This document shows, one piece after another, positions 1-10,666 of a stretch of 64,000 bases of DNA. Source of the DNA: Lomentospora prolificans (lineage: Eukaryota; Ascomycota; Sordariomycetes; Microascales; Microascaceae); contig JARFXM010000009.1 of the NCBI GenBank assembly GCA_029532625.1, forward strand, positions 744,001 to 808,000, given 5' to 3'. Position numbers and translations under genes: made by a program. The number at the start of each line of letters is the position of its first letter. Within the stretch, counting starts at the first letter, position 1. The notes under the pieces are model-generated. The model saw only the letters and a program-made list of their open reading frames with translations. It was not told where the DNA came from and made no database searches.

Positions 1-1
1 A

Positions 2-3000
2 GGCAACTATCACTGGTACTTGAAACAAGAGGTTCCTCTTACATCCCAAGCAATGGGTTTGATTTGGCATCCCGAGAGGGGACTTCGAGTCGCTGCCGCA
101 ACTCAAGGTAGGATTCCCGCAACCCGTCGCCGCAGTCACATTTGAGGCATGTTCTCACGAGTCTAGGTGCTGTCCTACTTTCCGAGTACATATTTACTAC
201 GGCACAAGGGACACTTGCTCCACCTAACGATTTCGGCGCTTCCGCCGTCATTGATGGTAACTCCGTCAATATAACTCCCTTCAGGACTGCCAACATTCCC
301 CCTCCCATGTCGATGTTTCAGCTTACTGTTAATGGTAATGCTATTGATGTTGTTTTCGGTCACAATGACGAGTACATAGCCATTCTGCATACGCAAGGAG
401 TCGATGTATACTCATGGGCCACCAAAAACGGCCGCAGGGTTGCCCCTACCCTAGTTGCAAAGGGGTCAATCGTTGATTCCGACCAAACTCTCGGTAGAGA
501 AACTGGTCTACAGATATTCTGTTCTGGTGAGGGCGAGTTCGGTATTCTTGGCCAGTCACACACTACACTTGTTCGGCCGTTCATAGTTGAGATCTCGACG
601 AAGAGCTTACAATGGCTCGACCCGATTCCTCTCTCACCAGATTCCTCGATCCTAATGGCCACGACATCAACTTTCGTCGACGGCACGGCTGTGAAAGGTT
701 ATGTCCAAGGCCGTGGAGGAAGCGTGCAAGCTATCTCTGGCGGCTTTGCTGAACCTTTGGAAATCAAATTCAATGGCCTGCTTCCCTGGAACCGAATTGT
801 CACTGTCCATGACGGGCATGTTGCCATAGGGTTAACGAGGAAAGGCCAACTCTGCGCTAACAATCGAGTCCTTGCCAAGAATTGCACTTCGTTCCTGGTA
901 ACTCCTGATCATATCATCTTCACGACCAATAATCACCTAGTCAAATTCATCCATCTCGATGAACCATCCTCAATGGAGGCCCCTGCGGATGACCCCGAAG
1001 TAGATGAGAGATGCCGTAGTATTGAACGGGGCGCACGACTTGTTACCGCTATACCAACCAACATGAGCCTTATTCTACAGATGCCCCGAGGCAACATTGA
1101 AACTATCTTCCCTAGGGCCATGGTTGTAGCCGGAATCCGGCTTCTCATCGAGGAGAAGAACTACAGACGGGCATTCTCATACTGTCGTACTCAGCGAGTC
1201 GATATGAATATTCTTTACGACCACCGTCCAGCGCAGTTTCTCTCGAATGTTGGTCTATTTCTTGATCAACTAGAGGATGTCACATACATCGATCTCTTCC
1301 TCTCGTCACTGAAGTATGTCGCAACCTCAGTCCCACTTTTCAATCCCTTTGCGTACTAACCCTCTGCCTCTTAGAGAAGAGGATGTCTCCCAGACTATGT
1401 ACAAGGATACTAAGCCCCAAAAGGGAGAGCCCAACGAATCTTTAGAAAGCCGGGAAGAGGACGCGGAACGGCTGGGCAATTCTACGAGCAAAATAAACAA
1501 AATATGCGACGCCGTCCTGCGCGGCCTCCAGGGTCGCAAAACGACTAATCTGCAAAACATTATAACTGCTCACGTCTGCAAGGTGCCCCCGGCCCTTGAC
1601 GATGGCTTGGCCCTCGTTGCTGGGTTGATGAGAGAGGATGAGAGTCTTGCTGAGAAGGCGGTCGAGCACATCTGCTTTTTAGTCGATGTGAACAGACTCT
1701 ACGAGCATGCGCTTGGTCTATATGACCTTGATCTCACTTTGCTAGTCGCGCAACAGGCACAGAAGGATCCTCGGGAATATTTACCCTTTGTTCAGAGCCT
1801 GCACGAAATGAGCGAACTGAGACGGCGGTTCACCATCGACGACCACCTCAACAGGCGTGAGAAGGCTCTCTCACACCTCAAGGACCTCAAGGCTTTTGAT
1901 GAGCTGAAAAACTACACCGTGAAGCATGTCCTTTACCAGCATTCTCTAAGCCTCTACCGCTATGACCAGGAGCGACACAACGCAATTATGGACCTGTACG
2001 CGGAATATCTGGAGGCAATGTCCAAGTTTAGGGAGGCAGGCTTGGCATACGAGTCTCTCCAGAACTACCAGCAGGCGACGAGCTGTTACCGCTCAGCCGG
2101 TGCAAATTGTTGGCGAGAGTGCCTCTTTACCTCCCAGCAGCAAACTCCACCAATGTCTGGCGCTGCTCTCAACGAACTTGCCCACGATCTCGCCGACGCA
2201 CTCTGGGAGGCGAAAGACTATGCCTCCGCCGCTATCATCCACGACGAGTATCTCGACTCGCTCGAGATGGCTGTCAAGTGTCTCTGCAAAGGTTACCATT
2301 TTGCCGATGCCATGCGCCTCGTAGCTCGCAGAGGCCAACCCCAGCTCCTCCCGACGGCCGTCGATTCCGGAATAACCGAGGCCCTGAGCAGCAGCACCGA
2401 GTTCCTGGCAGACTGCAAGTCCCAACTTGGTGCGCAAGTCCCGCGCGTCCTCGAGCTTCGAAAGCGTGCGGCTGAAGACCCCCTCGCCTTCTATGAGGGT
2501 GAGCGAGCGGGCGGAGCTGATCTTCCAGACGACATCTCTGTAGCGGCAAGTTCTAGAATCAGCACGAGCGCTAGTTTGTTCACCCGTTACACCGGTAAAT
2601 CCGGCAGCGTTGGCACCGTCGGCACGGGTGTCAGCCGCGCGACGAGCAAGAACAGGAGGCGCGAGGAGAAGAAGCGCGCCAGGGGTCGCAAGGGCACAGT
2701 CTACGAGGAAGAGTACCTCGTGAACAGTGTCCGCAGGCTGGTGGATAGAGTCGAGGGCGCCAAGGGAGAGGTGGAGAGACTGGTCTTCGCGCTTGTCAGG
2801 AGGGGAATGCAGGAGAGGGCGAGGGCGGTGGAAGGCCTTATGGCGGAGGTGGTGGCTGCCTGCAAGGTTGCCATCGAGAAGGTATTCCCACCCGAGGAGA
2901 AGCCCGAGGCCGAGCAGGCTGAGGAGGGCGTTTTTAAGCCTACCGGTGCGGACGCGGTGCTGCACGATTTGTTGGAGAGCCAAGGGAAGAGGCAGGAGCC

Positions 3001-3043
3001 CCCTGTGATTACGGAGATGGATAGGCTTACGCTGTTAGGATAA
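2..3043 (+). CDS. ELP1: Elongator complex subunit 1, C-terminal three quarters (5' truncated by window)
   Basis: Scaffold subunit of the Elongator complex, which makes the 5-carboxymethyl-type modification on wobble uridines of tRNAs in the cytoplasm. I read exons 2-107, 167-1313 and 1375-3043, giving 973 residues with the start outside the window. Introns 108-166 and 1314-1374 have GT-AG ends, the second with a clear TACTAAC branch site; both splices keep the frame. The first exon opens with a tryptophan-rich stretch (HWYLKQE) typical of the Elp1 beta-propeller. The middle shows the family signature around LDLTLLVAQQAQKDPREYLP, followed by TPR-like helices. Near the C-terminus (about nt 2630-2700) is the basic Elp1 patch NRRREEKKRARGRKG, known in yeast for tRNA binding. 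Elp1 proteins are usually about 1,300-1,370 residues, so some 350-400 N-terminal WD40 residues are missing because of the window edge, not a lesion. It converges on MRPL40. Confidence 0.95.
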
Positions 3044-3347
3044 GGTGACCTAAAAACCACGCAGCCAGTTGATACATGATGAAGATGCAGGCTCGTGTTT
3101 TCGATGATATCTAGGAGTTGTTACGGATCAAAGACGGGAGGGACAAAGGGGAATAAAACTAGAGTGTGGGATACATTGTATAGAATACACTATCGTACAG
3201 CCGACAGGAGGCTGTATGAGAAAAGGTCTATATGCAATTCTTGATACAGAATTTTTTTTGGTCTTCCATCTTCTAGAAGATCATCGTCGCCTGCCCGCCA
3301 AACGTACATTTATTCAACGACTCCCCTCTTTCCGCCATCGCCCCTCT
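3044..3347. other. Convergent intergenic region ELP1/MRPL40
   Basis: This is a 304-nt tail-to-tail spacer. It should hold both 3' UTRs; the AATAAA-like string in ggggaataaaactag (about 3150) is a plausible ELP1 polyadenylation element. I see no gene in it. Confidence 0.5.
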
Positions 3348-4523
3348 TCACGACGACTTGGAGATCCCAGAAGACTCCAACATCCTTGTTCTATTCTTCG
3401 CAATAACGGCACCAATCCGCTCCATCATGGCCTCCGTAAGTACGGGCTGGCCGACACGCTTCCTAAGCTCCCTCTGCTTCCTGTTGAACTCCTCAAGCGG
3501 CGTGAGCATAGTAGCCACAGCCTTCTTCTGCTCCTTGACGGAATTGGCCTCGGCCTCCTTCTTCTCCAAGTACCAGGGCTCGTGGCGCGTCCTGAAGCGG
3601 GAGTACTGGTTCCTGAGCTCGTTGATGAGGGTTTCGGGCATCGGGGGACGGAGGAGGGTGGGGACAAAGGTGGCCTCGGCGACATCCTTGCGGGCGGTGT
3701 CGGCCTTGTACTGGACCTCTTCGGGGTCAGTCTTCTCAGGCCAGGGGATGATTACGTTAACGCCGGGGACGTAGCGGTCCCATTCGGTGGCCTTTGTAAG
3801 GCGGTCGCGGCGGACGTTGGCGTGGCGGAGGGAGCGGATGATGACGTCGCGGGTTACGCCGGTTTCGGGGTCGGTGATGGGGTGGACGAGGCGGATGGCA
3901 GAGATGGGGATGGCCATGGGGGCAACAGAGCGCTCGGGGTAGGACTGGTCGCCGTTGAGCTTCTTGCCAATGAGCCAGTCGGGGGATTTCGCGACGAGCT
4001 AAACAGGTCTTGTTAGCATTGGCTAGTTTATGAAGGTTGAGGGTTCCCAGGTAGACGAGGTCCAGGAGCTTACCTTTCCGTGCTCCTTCAGTTCAACAGT
4101 GCCCGTAGAAGGGTGGATCGCAGAAATGGTATCAATATTTCCCTTATCGTGACCTTCGGTAATCACAACCCGATCTCCCACCGCAAGGTTCAAAAACTTG
4201 ACACCTCCAGCCCAGCCGCACCTGGCCTCAAGCTCAAACGGACGGAGCAGGAACTCGGTGGTCTGCCTCGCCGTCCTAGCATGCTCGGTGACAACGCCGT
4301 GGCCGAGGTCGACGGTGCGGTTCGGTGCCAGGGGGCCAAGTTCCCAGCGCTCGTGGCGGGCGCGCCTCGCCTCGGAGACGTTCTTGTTGAGGTCCTCGAC
4401 GGCGGACTTGGCTCGGCGGACGCGGTCACGGAGTTCGCGGCGGTAGGCTTTGTTCGACTGGTTCTTTAGGCGGCGGGCGACTTGCCTTTCGGCCTTGAGG
4501 GTGCGTTTGACGAGCTTATCCAT
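3348..4523 (-). CDS. MRPL40: Mitochondrial large-subunit ribosomal protein uL24m (KOW domain)
   Basis: Component of the large subunit of the mitochondrial ribosome, encoded in the nucleus. The coding sequence is exon 4523-4074 and exon 3998-3348, 366 residues. The intron 4073-3999 starts GTAAGC, ends TTTAG and is phase 0. The N-terminus is very basic, as expected for an imported mitochondrial protein. A KOW motif lies at about residues 115-145 (GDRVVITEGHDKGNIDTISA), the hallmark of the uL24 family. The long C-terminal extension beyond bacterial L24 length is typical of fungal mitochondrial L24 (yeast Mrpl40 is of similar size). The start ATG at 4523 is the first in frame before the basic leader. 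The assignment is by family motif and length; I could not align it. Confidence 0.88.
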
Positions 4524-5700
4524 GGTGTCCCGTTTGGATGGAGAAGGGAGGTTTCAAAGGGGTGGTCGTATCGGGGAGAAGGTGAGCGACCCCGTTAGAA
4601 GGGTGAAAAGGTCGAAAGTGCTCTGACCTCTTCTTCCAGCGTCTCGATAGTCGAGTATCGGTCAATTGCGGTGAATCCGGGGCGTCGAATGGCGTCCAGA
4701 CGCTGGTACAATTGTATCGATGCATTACCACGCCAGAGCCGAATCCGCAAAATTTCTGTCGCGAATTGTCCAACTCACGTGCAGCTTCGAGAAGCAAGGC
4801 GCGCACAGACCAACCAATTCCTGGCGCAACACTCCATGGAGATCCAGAGAGGACAAAGTACCCCAGTACGTCAATGGATTAGATAATTCGGGAACGTTGA
4901 GCACAAGTCCACAAACCACTGCACCTCCCGCCATTCCATTTGTCGCTCTCTCGGGAGGTTCCTATCAGGGAAGCTGGATCCATCGCTGGCATCGCCGATA
5001 CGAAAGCCTTGATGGGATTAGTCTAGTAGACCAGAAGCCATTGATAGCCGCGATCCTACTCCTGGCGTTTGCCTTGAATTCGTAGTGACGGGCAAGCTTA
5101 GAGGCTCCAATAGCAAGAGGATACAGCCCTGCCAACGTCCGTGGTCGGTCAAGGAACCATCCTTCATTAGATTTGTAGTCCCTGATACCTGAACGATCCA
5201 CCAAGAGCTTAACTCTTGTTCGAATGGGTCTCACAAATACTTTTATGGGCAGGTACGGGGCGAGCTACACTGAATGCAACAAAGAATATCCTAATTATTT
5301 CCGAGCCTCCGGTGTGGATGTCCACGCAATGCAAGGAGTTCTCATTGAATGCATACAGCTAAAAACAGAAGCTTTCCTCCGAATAACTAGTATTCGAGCT
5401 TTTGGCGATAATGGCTAGAATAGGCAGCTTCCCCTGCGCATCACCGTTCTTAGCCTGTTGAGGCTGGGCCGTACATGTTACTTGAGGCGAAAGCCATAGA
5501 GGCCCAACATGTCCAGGAACCGGTTGAGAGCAAATTCTCTGATTTCATTGTCGAAGATAAAAGGGAAGAATTCCGCTGTCCTCAGGCGTACGATCGAACA
5601 CTCTTACCGCGGCCTCCCAAAGCCATTTCCGAAAGCAAAATTTAGCTTTACAGTCATTCACACAGGAGATGATGTTGACTGAACGCCGTTTAAAGAAGAA
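4524..5700. other. MRPL40 upstream region with coding-like relics
   Basis: The first about 200 nt should contain the MRPL40 promoter; a TATCGAT string sits near 4711. Beyond it the minus strand keeps two stretches that read like old protein: 5234-4965 (core GWFLDRPRTLAGLYP) and 5590-5481 (core FPFIFDNEIREFALNRFLD, ending LYGFRLK and a stop). Neither has a convincing start or splice context and I cannot name the families. I consider them gene relics or unrecognised exons. Confidence 0.4.
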
Positions 5701-5789
5701 AAAGGCACATCAGGTCAAAAGTATTCCGTCCAATCCACACCAGCGACGGCACCGACCAATTATGAGACAAGGCTTCAAAGTTTTCAGCG

Positions 5790-6545
5790 AGAACTACGGA
5801 GTCTGGGGACCAACCTCGAGGAAACAGGGCGTGTTCCCACCACCCCGCAGCTACCCTTCGACGATATCTTTTATAATCAGTATACGGGAGCGCGTTGAAC
5901 TGGGCAAGAAAGGTTGCTCGCACAGTATCTACTAGACGAGGGAAGCACTTACACAAGAGCTGTCTTCGACGGAACTTTAGAAGGCTAAGCATTTGCAAGC
6001 CGCTGGGAGCACAATGGCATGACCGTGTGCTGGATCACGCAGCTGGTAGTTCAGCGCGACTACCATCGGCGTGGTCTACAAGACGCACGGATGAGCTCAG
6101 GGAGGAAGACGAAAGAAATATTCGGCATTATAAGCTCCCAGCCGGCCGCCTGCTTAGCTGAGGCTGCGAACGCGTATATATTAGTGCGTGGCCCCCTCCT
6201 CAGTGGATTATCCTCTCTCTAACCGTCAAAAGAGTTGATCGAAAAGGTGAACCTTTCCATTGTTCATGAGAATGCAGCCGCCATCATGAAGGCATCGCTG
6301 TCCAATACGTTAAGGACGTGGTTTTAAATTGCACCATCTTAAATGAACAGGATAGTCGCGGGCTCGTCTCTGGAGTTGACTCATAGGTTCTATGTTGACC
6401 ACATGGAACTACTTGAAGCTCTCGAAGAGATCGGCCGGAACAATGGCCTCTTGGCGATTTGCCCGTCGGTCTCCCCTCTCGGTCAATGTATATGCATCGC
6501 CCTCCGACAATTCGGATCTCGTTCCTACTGTAGCTCCCCTTGGGG
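5790..6545 (+). pseudogene. Decayed GNAT-family N-acetyltransferase
   Basis: Fragments in all three plus frames line up in order with a fungal GNAT-type acetyltransferase. In order they are: FDDIFYNQYTGAR ending in a stop (about 5849-5900); QYLLDEGSTYTRAVFDG (about 5924-5973); a TAA at 5986-5988; the acetyl-CoA-site-like segment WITQLVVQRDYHRRGL (about 6031-6078); ISSQPAACLAEA (about 6130-6165); ENAAAIMKAS (about 6267-6296); YVKDVVLNCTILNEQDSRGL (about 6305-6364); and FYVDHMELLEALEEIG (about 6392-6436). At least one in-frame stop and several frame changes separate them, and no GT-AG introns would remove all of these. The intact family binds acetyl-CoA and acetylates a small substrate or protein, but this copy cannot make a full enzyme. 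The family assignment is inference from motif order. Exact ends are uncertain; the N-terminus may reach about 5700. Confidence 0.7.
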
Positions 6546-6840
6546 GGTTAATATGACGGATGCGTGACAGGATCCAACCATGTTAGGTTTGCAGTCATCT
6601 CTCGTCTTCAGCGCAGAGCTTGCCCACCGAATATGCTTGACATACGAAGTATCTGCTTCTCCAGTAGGCTTGGCCCACTTTGGTTGCCGGCAAACACAGA
6701 AGTACAGACTTATAACCAACCATCTTGCTTGTGGGAAACTGAGGTTTTATGTGTGCAAGAATAGCAGTGAGGTCCTTCCCCATCCGTGCCATGCTTTGGC
6801 ACTCCCGAATCACGGCATTTCCAGGATTAGTCTGTGCGCA

Positions 6841-6898
6841 TTTTTTTTTTTTTTCGAAAGTGAGTACGCCAACGAGGTCAGGGAAAAAAAAAAAAAAA
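6841..6898. repeat. Inverted T14 / A15 homopolymer pair
   Basis: A run of 14 T (6841-6854) and a run of 15 A (6884-6898) are separated by 29 nt. Together they could fold as a hairpin. No target-site duplication or reverse-transcriptase sequence accompanies them. Confidence 0.8.
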
Positions 6899-7371
6899 GG
6901 ACCTCAATGCAGAATCGAAGGCAGTCTTGATGAGGAGAGCGGTGCTTGATAGCGATGGAAAGACAAGAACTCATGCTTCACCAAAGATGCCTGGGTCCAC
7001 AGCCCACGCACGTGACAGGATTTGGAACCAAAGGATGTCGTCGTCCCCCTGGATTTCAGCCAAGCTGGCTGGGGGCAATGTCACATCAGGGGGGGATGTT
7101 ACGCACTGTATAACTCTTTCCCAACATCAACTTTATCGTATCATTTCTCCCCTCTGGGAGTCGCATGACATGGCTGGCGAACCGAGACAGGTCCAGATTT
7201 CTAGAAGGTCTTTCATATCTTCGGTTGCAAAGGCACAAGCTAAAGAAGTGAAATATGACTTCGACTCGCCTTTACATCATTGTTGAGAGCAATATATAGT
7301 GCCCAGCCCGCCGTTTCGGGGTCGTTGGCAAGGCTCCCTCGGACTTCTTCTCCTTGTCGATCAACAGTGGC

Positions 7372-7557
7372 TCATTCCGTAGTTGGTGTTAAATCCAAGG
7401 GGGGCCAAATAGGCGGTCGACAGGCTGGAGCTGGCTCTGTGTGGTCCGCCTGATCGGTTGCACCTGACGCCCGCTGGGCTGGCGCTGCCTGCAAAGGAGA
7501 GCCGAGTGTGACTGGCAGTAGAGCTAAGAGTCCTAGGACTTGGGGAACACTCAGCAC
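7372..7557 (-). CDS. Possible small secreted protein exon (weak)
   Basis: A 61-codon minus-strand frame begins with an ATG and a hydrophobic stretch like a signal peptide (MLSVPQVLGLLALLPVTLG), followed by an Ala/Pro-rich tail. There is no homology I recognise, no clear intron and only one or two Cys. It could be the first exon of a small secreted protein, or chance. It is listed because it lies in a gene-poor zone where such genes are often missed. Confidence 0.2.
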   Translation of the reverse strand: MLSVPQVLGLLALLPVTLGSPLQAAPAQRASGATDQADHTEPAPACRPPIWPPLDLTPTTE

Positions 7558-9169
7558 CCCTCACCAACCCGTGAATTCGAGCTGCGTAGGACTTTTAGAT
7601 CCACATGCTGCACAGTCTCAAGTTCCCCGTCCCCGCATTTGAGCAGGGTTGGCGTCGTGCAGCAGGGGGAGATACGCGTATGCCGCACCGTATTTCCAGC
7701 GAATGTCGTAAACTATATCCGGACAGCAGCGCCCAGCCAATGCGTGAAGACACATTGGTTGTTTAGCGGAGCGCGACGTCGCTGGAAGAGCGAGAAGTAG
7801 GCAAGAGAGCCTTGTCGCCGTGCATTAAGTCCGGAAGCACCTCGACAATCGCCCTGTTATATGGATTTTTTTTGCTGCTACATGCTACTGGATGATGGAC
7901 GATTCAAGATTGGCAAGATTGATGCAACTCGTGTACCGGCACATAGACGCATTAGCACTTTCGCACTAGGGACGACTGGGGCACCGTCGGCAGCCTTGGC
8001 ATCGTGGATACTTTTGGTGCTTCACTTCGGCGATGATTTCAAGCGCCACGTCCCTGAAAACCCCATCAGCCGCAGATTATTCTCGGGCAAATGTATAGCT
8101 CAGCTTTCTTGTGTTTCGAGTCACGGCTCGTTTATTTTTCTGGCTTCTTTGGCTTGCTCTTCGTTTGGGGCAGGTTGCTCAGCCTTCTTCGATTGTATGG
8201 AAAATGCGTCAGCATTATTGGGATGCAATCCGAAATCCGAGATTACTGCATATCTGGAAGGTAAAGAGGGTAGCGCACAGCCGAAGCGACAGCCTTTCCG
8301 GGGGTTTAATATCTAGAGGCAGAAAGGACCGTTCCCGTATTCGTCCACGAGCTCCAATGAGGGTGCAGGGAGATCCAGTGCCTGATTCTGTGAAGTCATC
8401 GATTCGAAGCCAATCTCGCGCCGCGAGGATGTGACTTGGCTTGATCCCTGGTTGCCTCCCAGGAGCTCCACTGTTCCTATTCGTACTAGCAACGTTAGAA
8501 CCCGCACACCACTCGTCACTCGCGAGCTCTTTGCACGTCTTGGTTCCGGGGGCCCCGTTCTAAATTGAGGCCTGGAGCGGTCTTGGTTGCTTCGGGAGGA
8601 CCATTGACTCAGGCCACGTGAAAAGTACTGGGTACGGAGGTCACGGTACATATGGTAGGGAGATGATAGAGGAACGTGAAAGGATAGGGGAGAGGGCTTG
8701 CCAGGGCCGCGCCCGAGGACGTGCAGAAGACCTGAAAGGCGAAAGAATAACCAGATATGAGATGATCTCTGATGCGTTTGGGACCGTCTCCTGTCTTTAT
8801 CTCACTGCCACTGGATGACTGGGAACACTTGCTGTCTCATGTGTCACCATGTGGCCTAGAAACAAGGCCAAGGCCGGCCAGATCCATCAGACTTTAGGGG
8901 GCCGGTGGTAGATTGAATGCACGATGCGCACGGCGAAAGGTCAAAGATACGTAGTGCACCTATGCTTTCCCAGTTTCGAGATTCAATGCTGTGAATTCTG
9001 TCTCTGTTGTACTCTCTCGGCTGCTTTTTACAAGTAAAAGTATATGTAGTAATAGTTATAGTGGTTCAGAGGTCCATTTGTTGGTCCCCAATGTTCGGGT
9101 CGCAGCGGATCGTACAAGTATCAAATTTATTGCCGTAATGGTGGCTGCTAGCTTGGCCGGGATCAATTG

Positions 9170-9375
9170 ATGCGCTGGCTGGTGCGCAGTCCTAGCCAGG
9201 AATATAACAACTCAGGAGCCAGGCCAGCACCCTAATCGAGTGCCAGCACACACCAGTTGGCCAGTAGCGGGCACCCTTGGAAGAACTTTGAAGCCTGGCT
9301 GGCGAGAGCCAGCGATAGTTACCCCGGCGTAGAAAACGGGGCACGCCAGCGGGAGGCCGTACCAGTGCTGGCTAA
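9170..9375. repeat. Cluster of GCTGGC/GCCAGC words
   Basis: About eight copies of CCAGC or GCTGG occur in roughly 200 nt on both strands, often in doubled form such as GGCTGGCTGG or GCCAGGCCAGC. About 0.4 copies of a given 5-mer pair would be expected by chance. Similar clusters recur at 14.3-14.8, 17.8-18.0 and 24.3-25.0 kb. Function is unknown. Confidence 0.5.
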
Positions 9376-10389
9376 TATCCCTGCGGCGAGTGGGTTAACT
9401 CTTCCACTGCAATGTTGCTAGTGGGGCCGAGACCAAGCAAACTATCCGCCTGTGAGAAGTCACCCAGTCCTTTTTCTCTCGACAGGTTGGTCCTACGTTT
9501 GAAGTCTAGTCGCTGGCTTTTCCTAGAAAGGCTGACAAAAAGTACTGGAGAAGGTGTCCAGAATGGGTGGAAAGCAGATCAGAATGACAATAGTTGGAGG
9601 CTATGGAGGGTAATTTATACGAATAGAGAAGCGTTTGAATGACATTGATCACCTCGGAGGTTTGTTGAAGAGCCTGACGAGCTCGTGAACAGAGTTCTCG
9701 GTGTTAGAAATTGTGTCGGAGTCGGTTCAGCTGCCAATAGGCCCATGTCTTGTCTGTCCAGACCCGAGACCCAAGCTGACCCCTGGAAACTCTGGGCTTG
9801 GTGCTAAGGTTGTTGAGAGCACCGCCTTGATTCCTCTCCACGCGGCGCAGGGCAACGCAATCCTCACAGTGCCTGCATGTCCCGATACTTCGCCCAGGTA
9901 CATCCGCTGTACAGTGTGCATTTCCGGCCATGGAGGTTACCCCGTCATCAGGACGCCAGTCGCTCACCCACCCAGCTGGAAAGGCTCCTCCTCTTTGCAC
10001 AACCAGCCAGCATCCCATTCACTTGTGCTGCCTACACTCCGGTATTCAGGACCATTGAAGCGCGAGCCTTATCACTGGCCCTGGCGCAGGACGCATCCAA
10101 TGCTACCCACCGTAATCTGCATGCACCGTATGAAGTAAATCAGCTGTGGCCATGGCTCTGTGTTGTACCACATGGTGCACCACTGATGTCTAGTCCTCCT
10201 ATGACCCCATGCCCCAACTGCCATTGTTGCTGGCCGTCCTATTCCTATTGCCCCATGCCTAGCCCTCCTCTGCTGAGGCAGACAATTGAAGTACAGTGCA
10301 GAATAGGCTCCAATCATGCAAATTTGGCCCCAGTATTTGTACCTTCCACCCACACTCACCTAAAGGTACCTGAACCCGCCTCTCCCTCC

Positions 10390-10660
10390 TCATGCCTCTG
10401 GCTGGCAGTGTTCAAAACAGCAAGCACGCCTACTTTCTCCTGCTACTTCTTCATCCACCTCAAAACCTTCCCTGTCCTTCCCAACCACACTCTCCTCTTT
10501 TAACTTCCCCCCTTCCTTATCCCATCCTCTTAAAGCAACAAATCTACGACAGTTCGCTCTTCCTCCAAGAATAAACAATCCAGCTTCTCAGCCTCCACAA
10601 CTCCAGCGTCTCAATTTCCTCGCTCTTTTTTTTTTTCTCTTCCTCCTCTCCACACAACCC
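10390..10660 (+). promoter_or_regulatory. Pyrimidine-rich leader of RHO1
   Basis: The 270 nt before the RHO1 ATG are dominated by C and T on the coding strand, including a T13 run near 10630 and TCTTCCTCCTCTCC just before CAAAACA-ATG. CT-rich tracts at transcription starts are characteristic of strongly expressed filamentous fungal genes. I see no clear TATA box. Confidence 0.5.
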
Positions 10661-10666
10661 AAAACA

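Larger units (their letters stand above)
6546..10666. other. Long intergenic region upstream of RHO1
   Basis: I find no credible gene here. It holds a T14/A15 inverted homopolymer pair (6841-6898), a minus-strand frame with a signal-peptide-like start (7557-7372), a cluster of GCTGGC/GCCAGC words (about 9170-9375), and from about 10380 a pyrimidine-rich stretch that is probably the RHO1 promoter and 5' leader. Confidence 0.5.

Noticed and set aside
2093..2983. 296-codon antisense frame over ELP1
   Set aside because: It is a shadow of the strongly supported ELP1 exon, created by codon bias.
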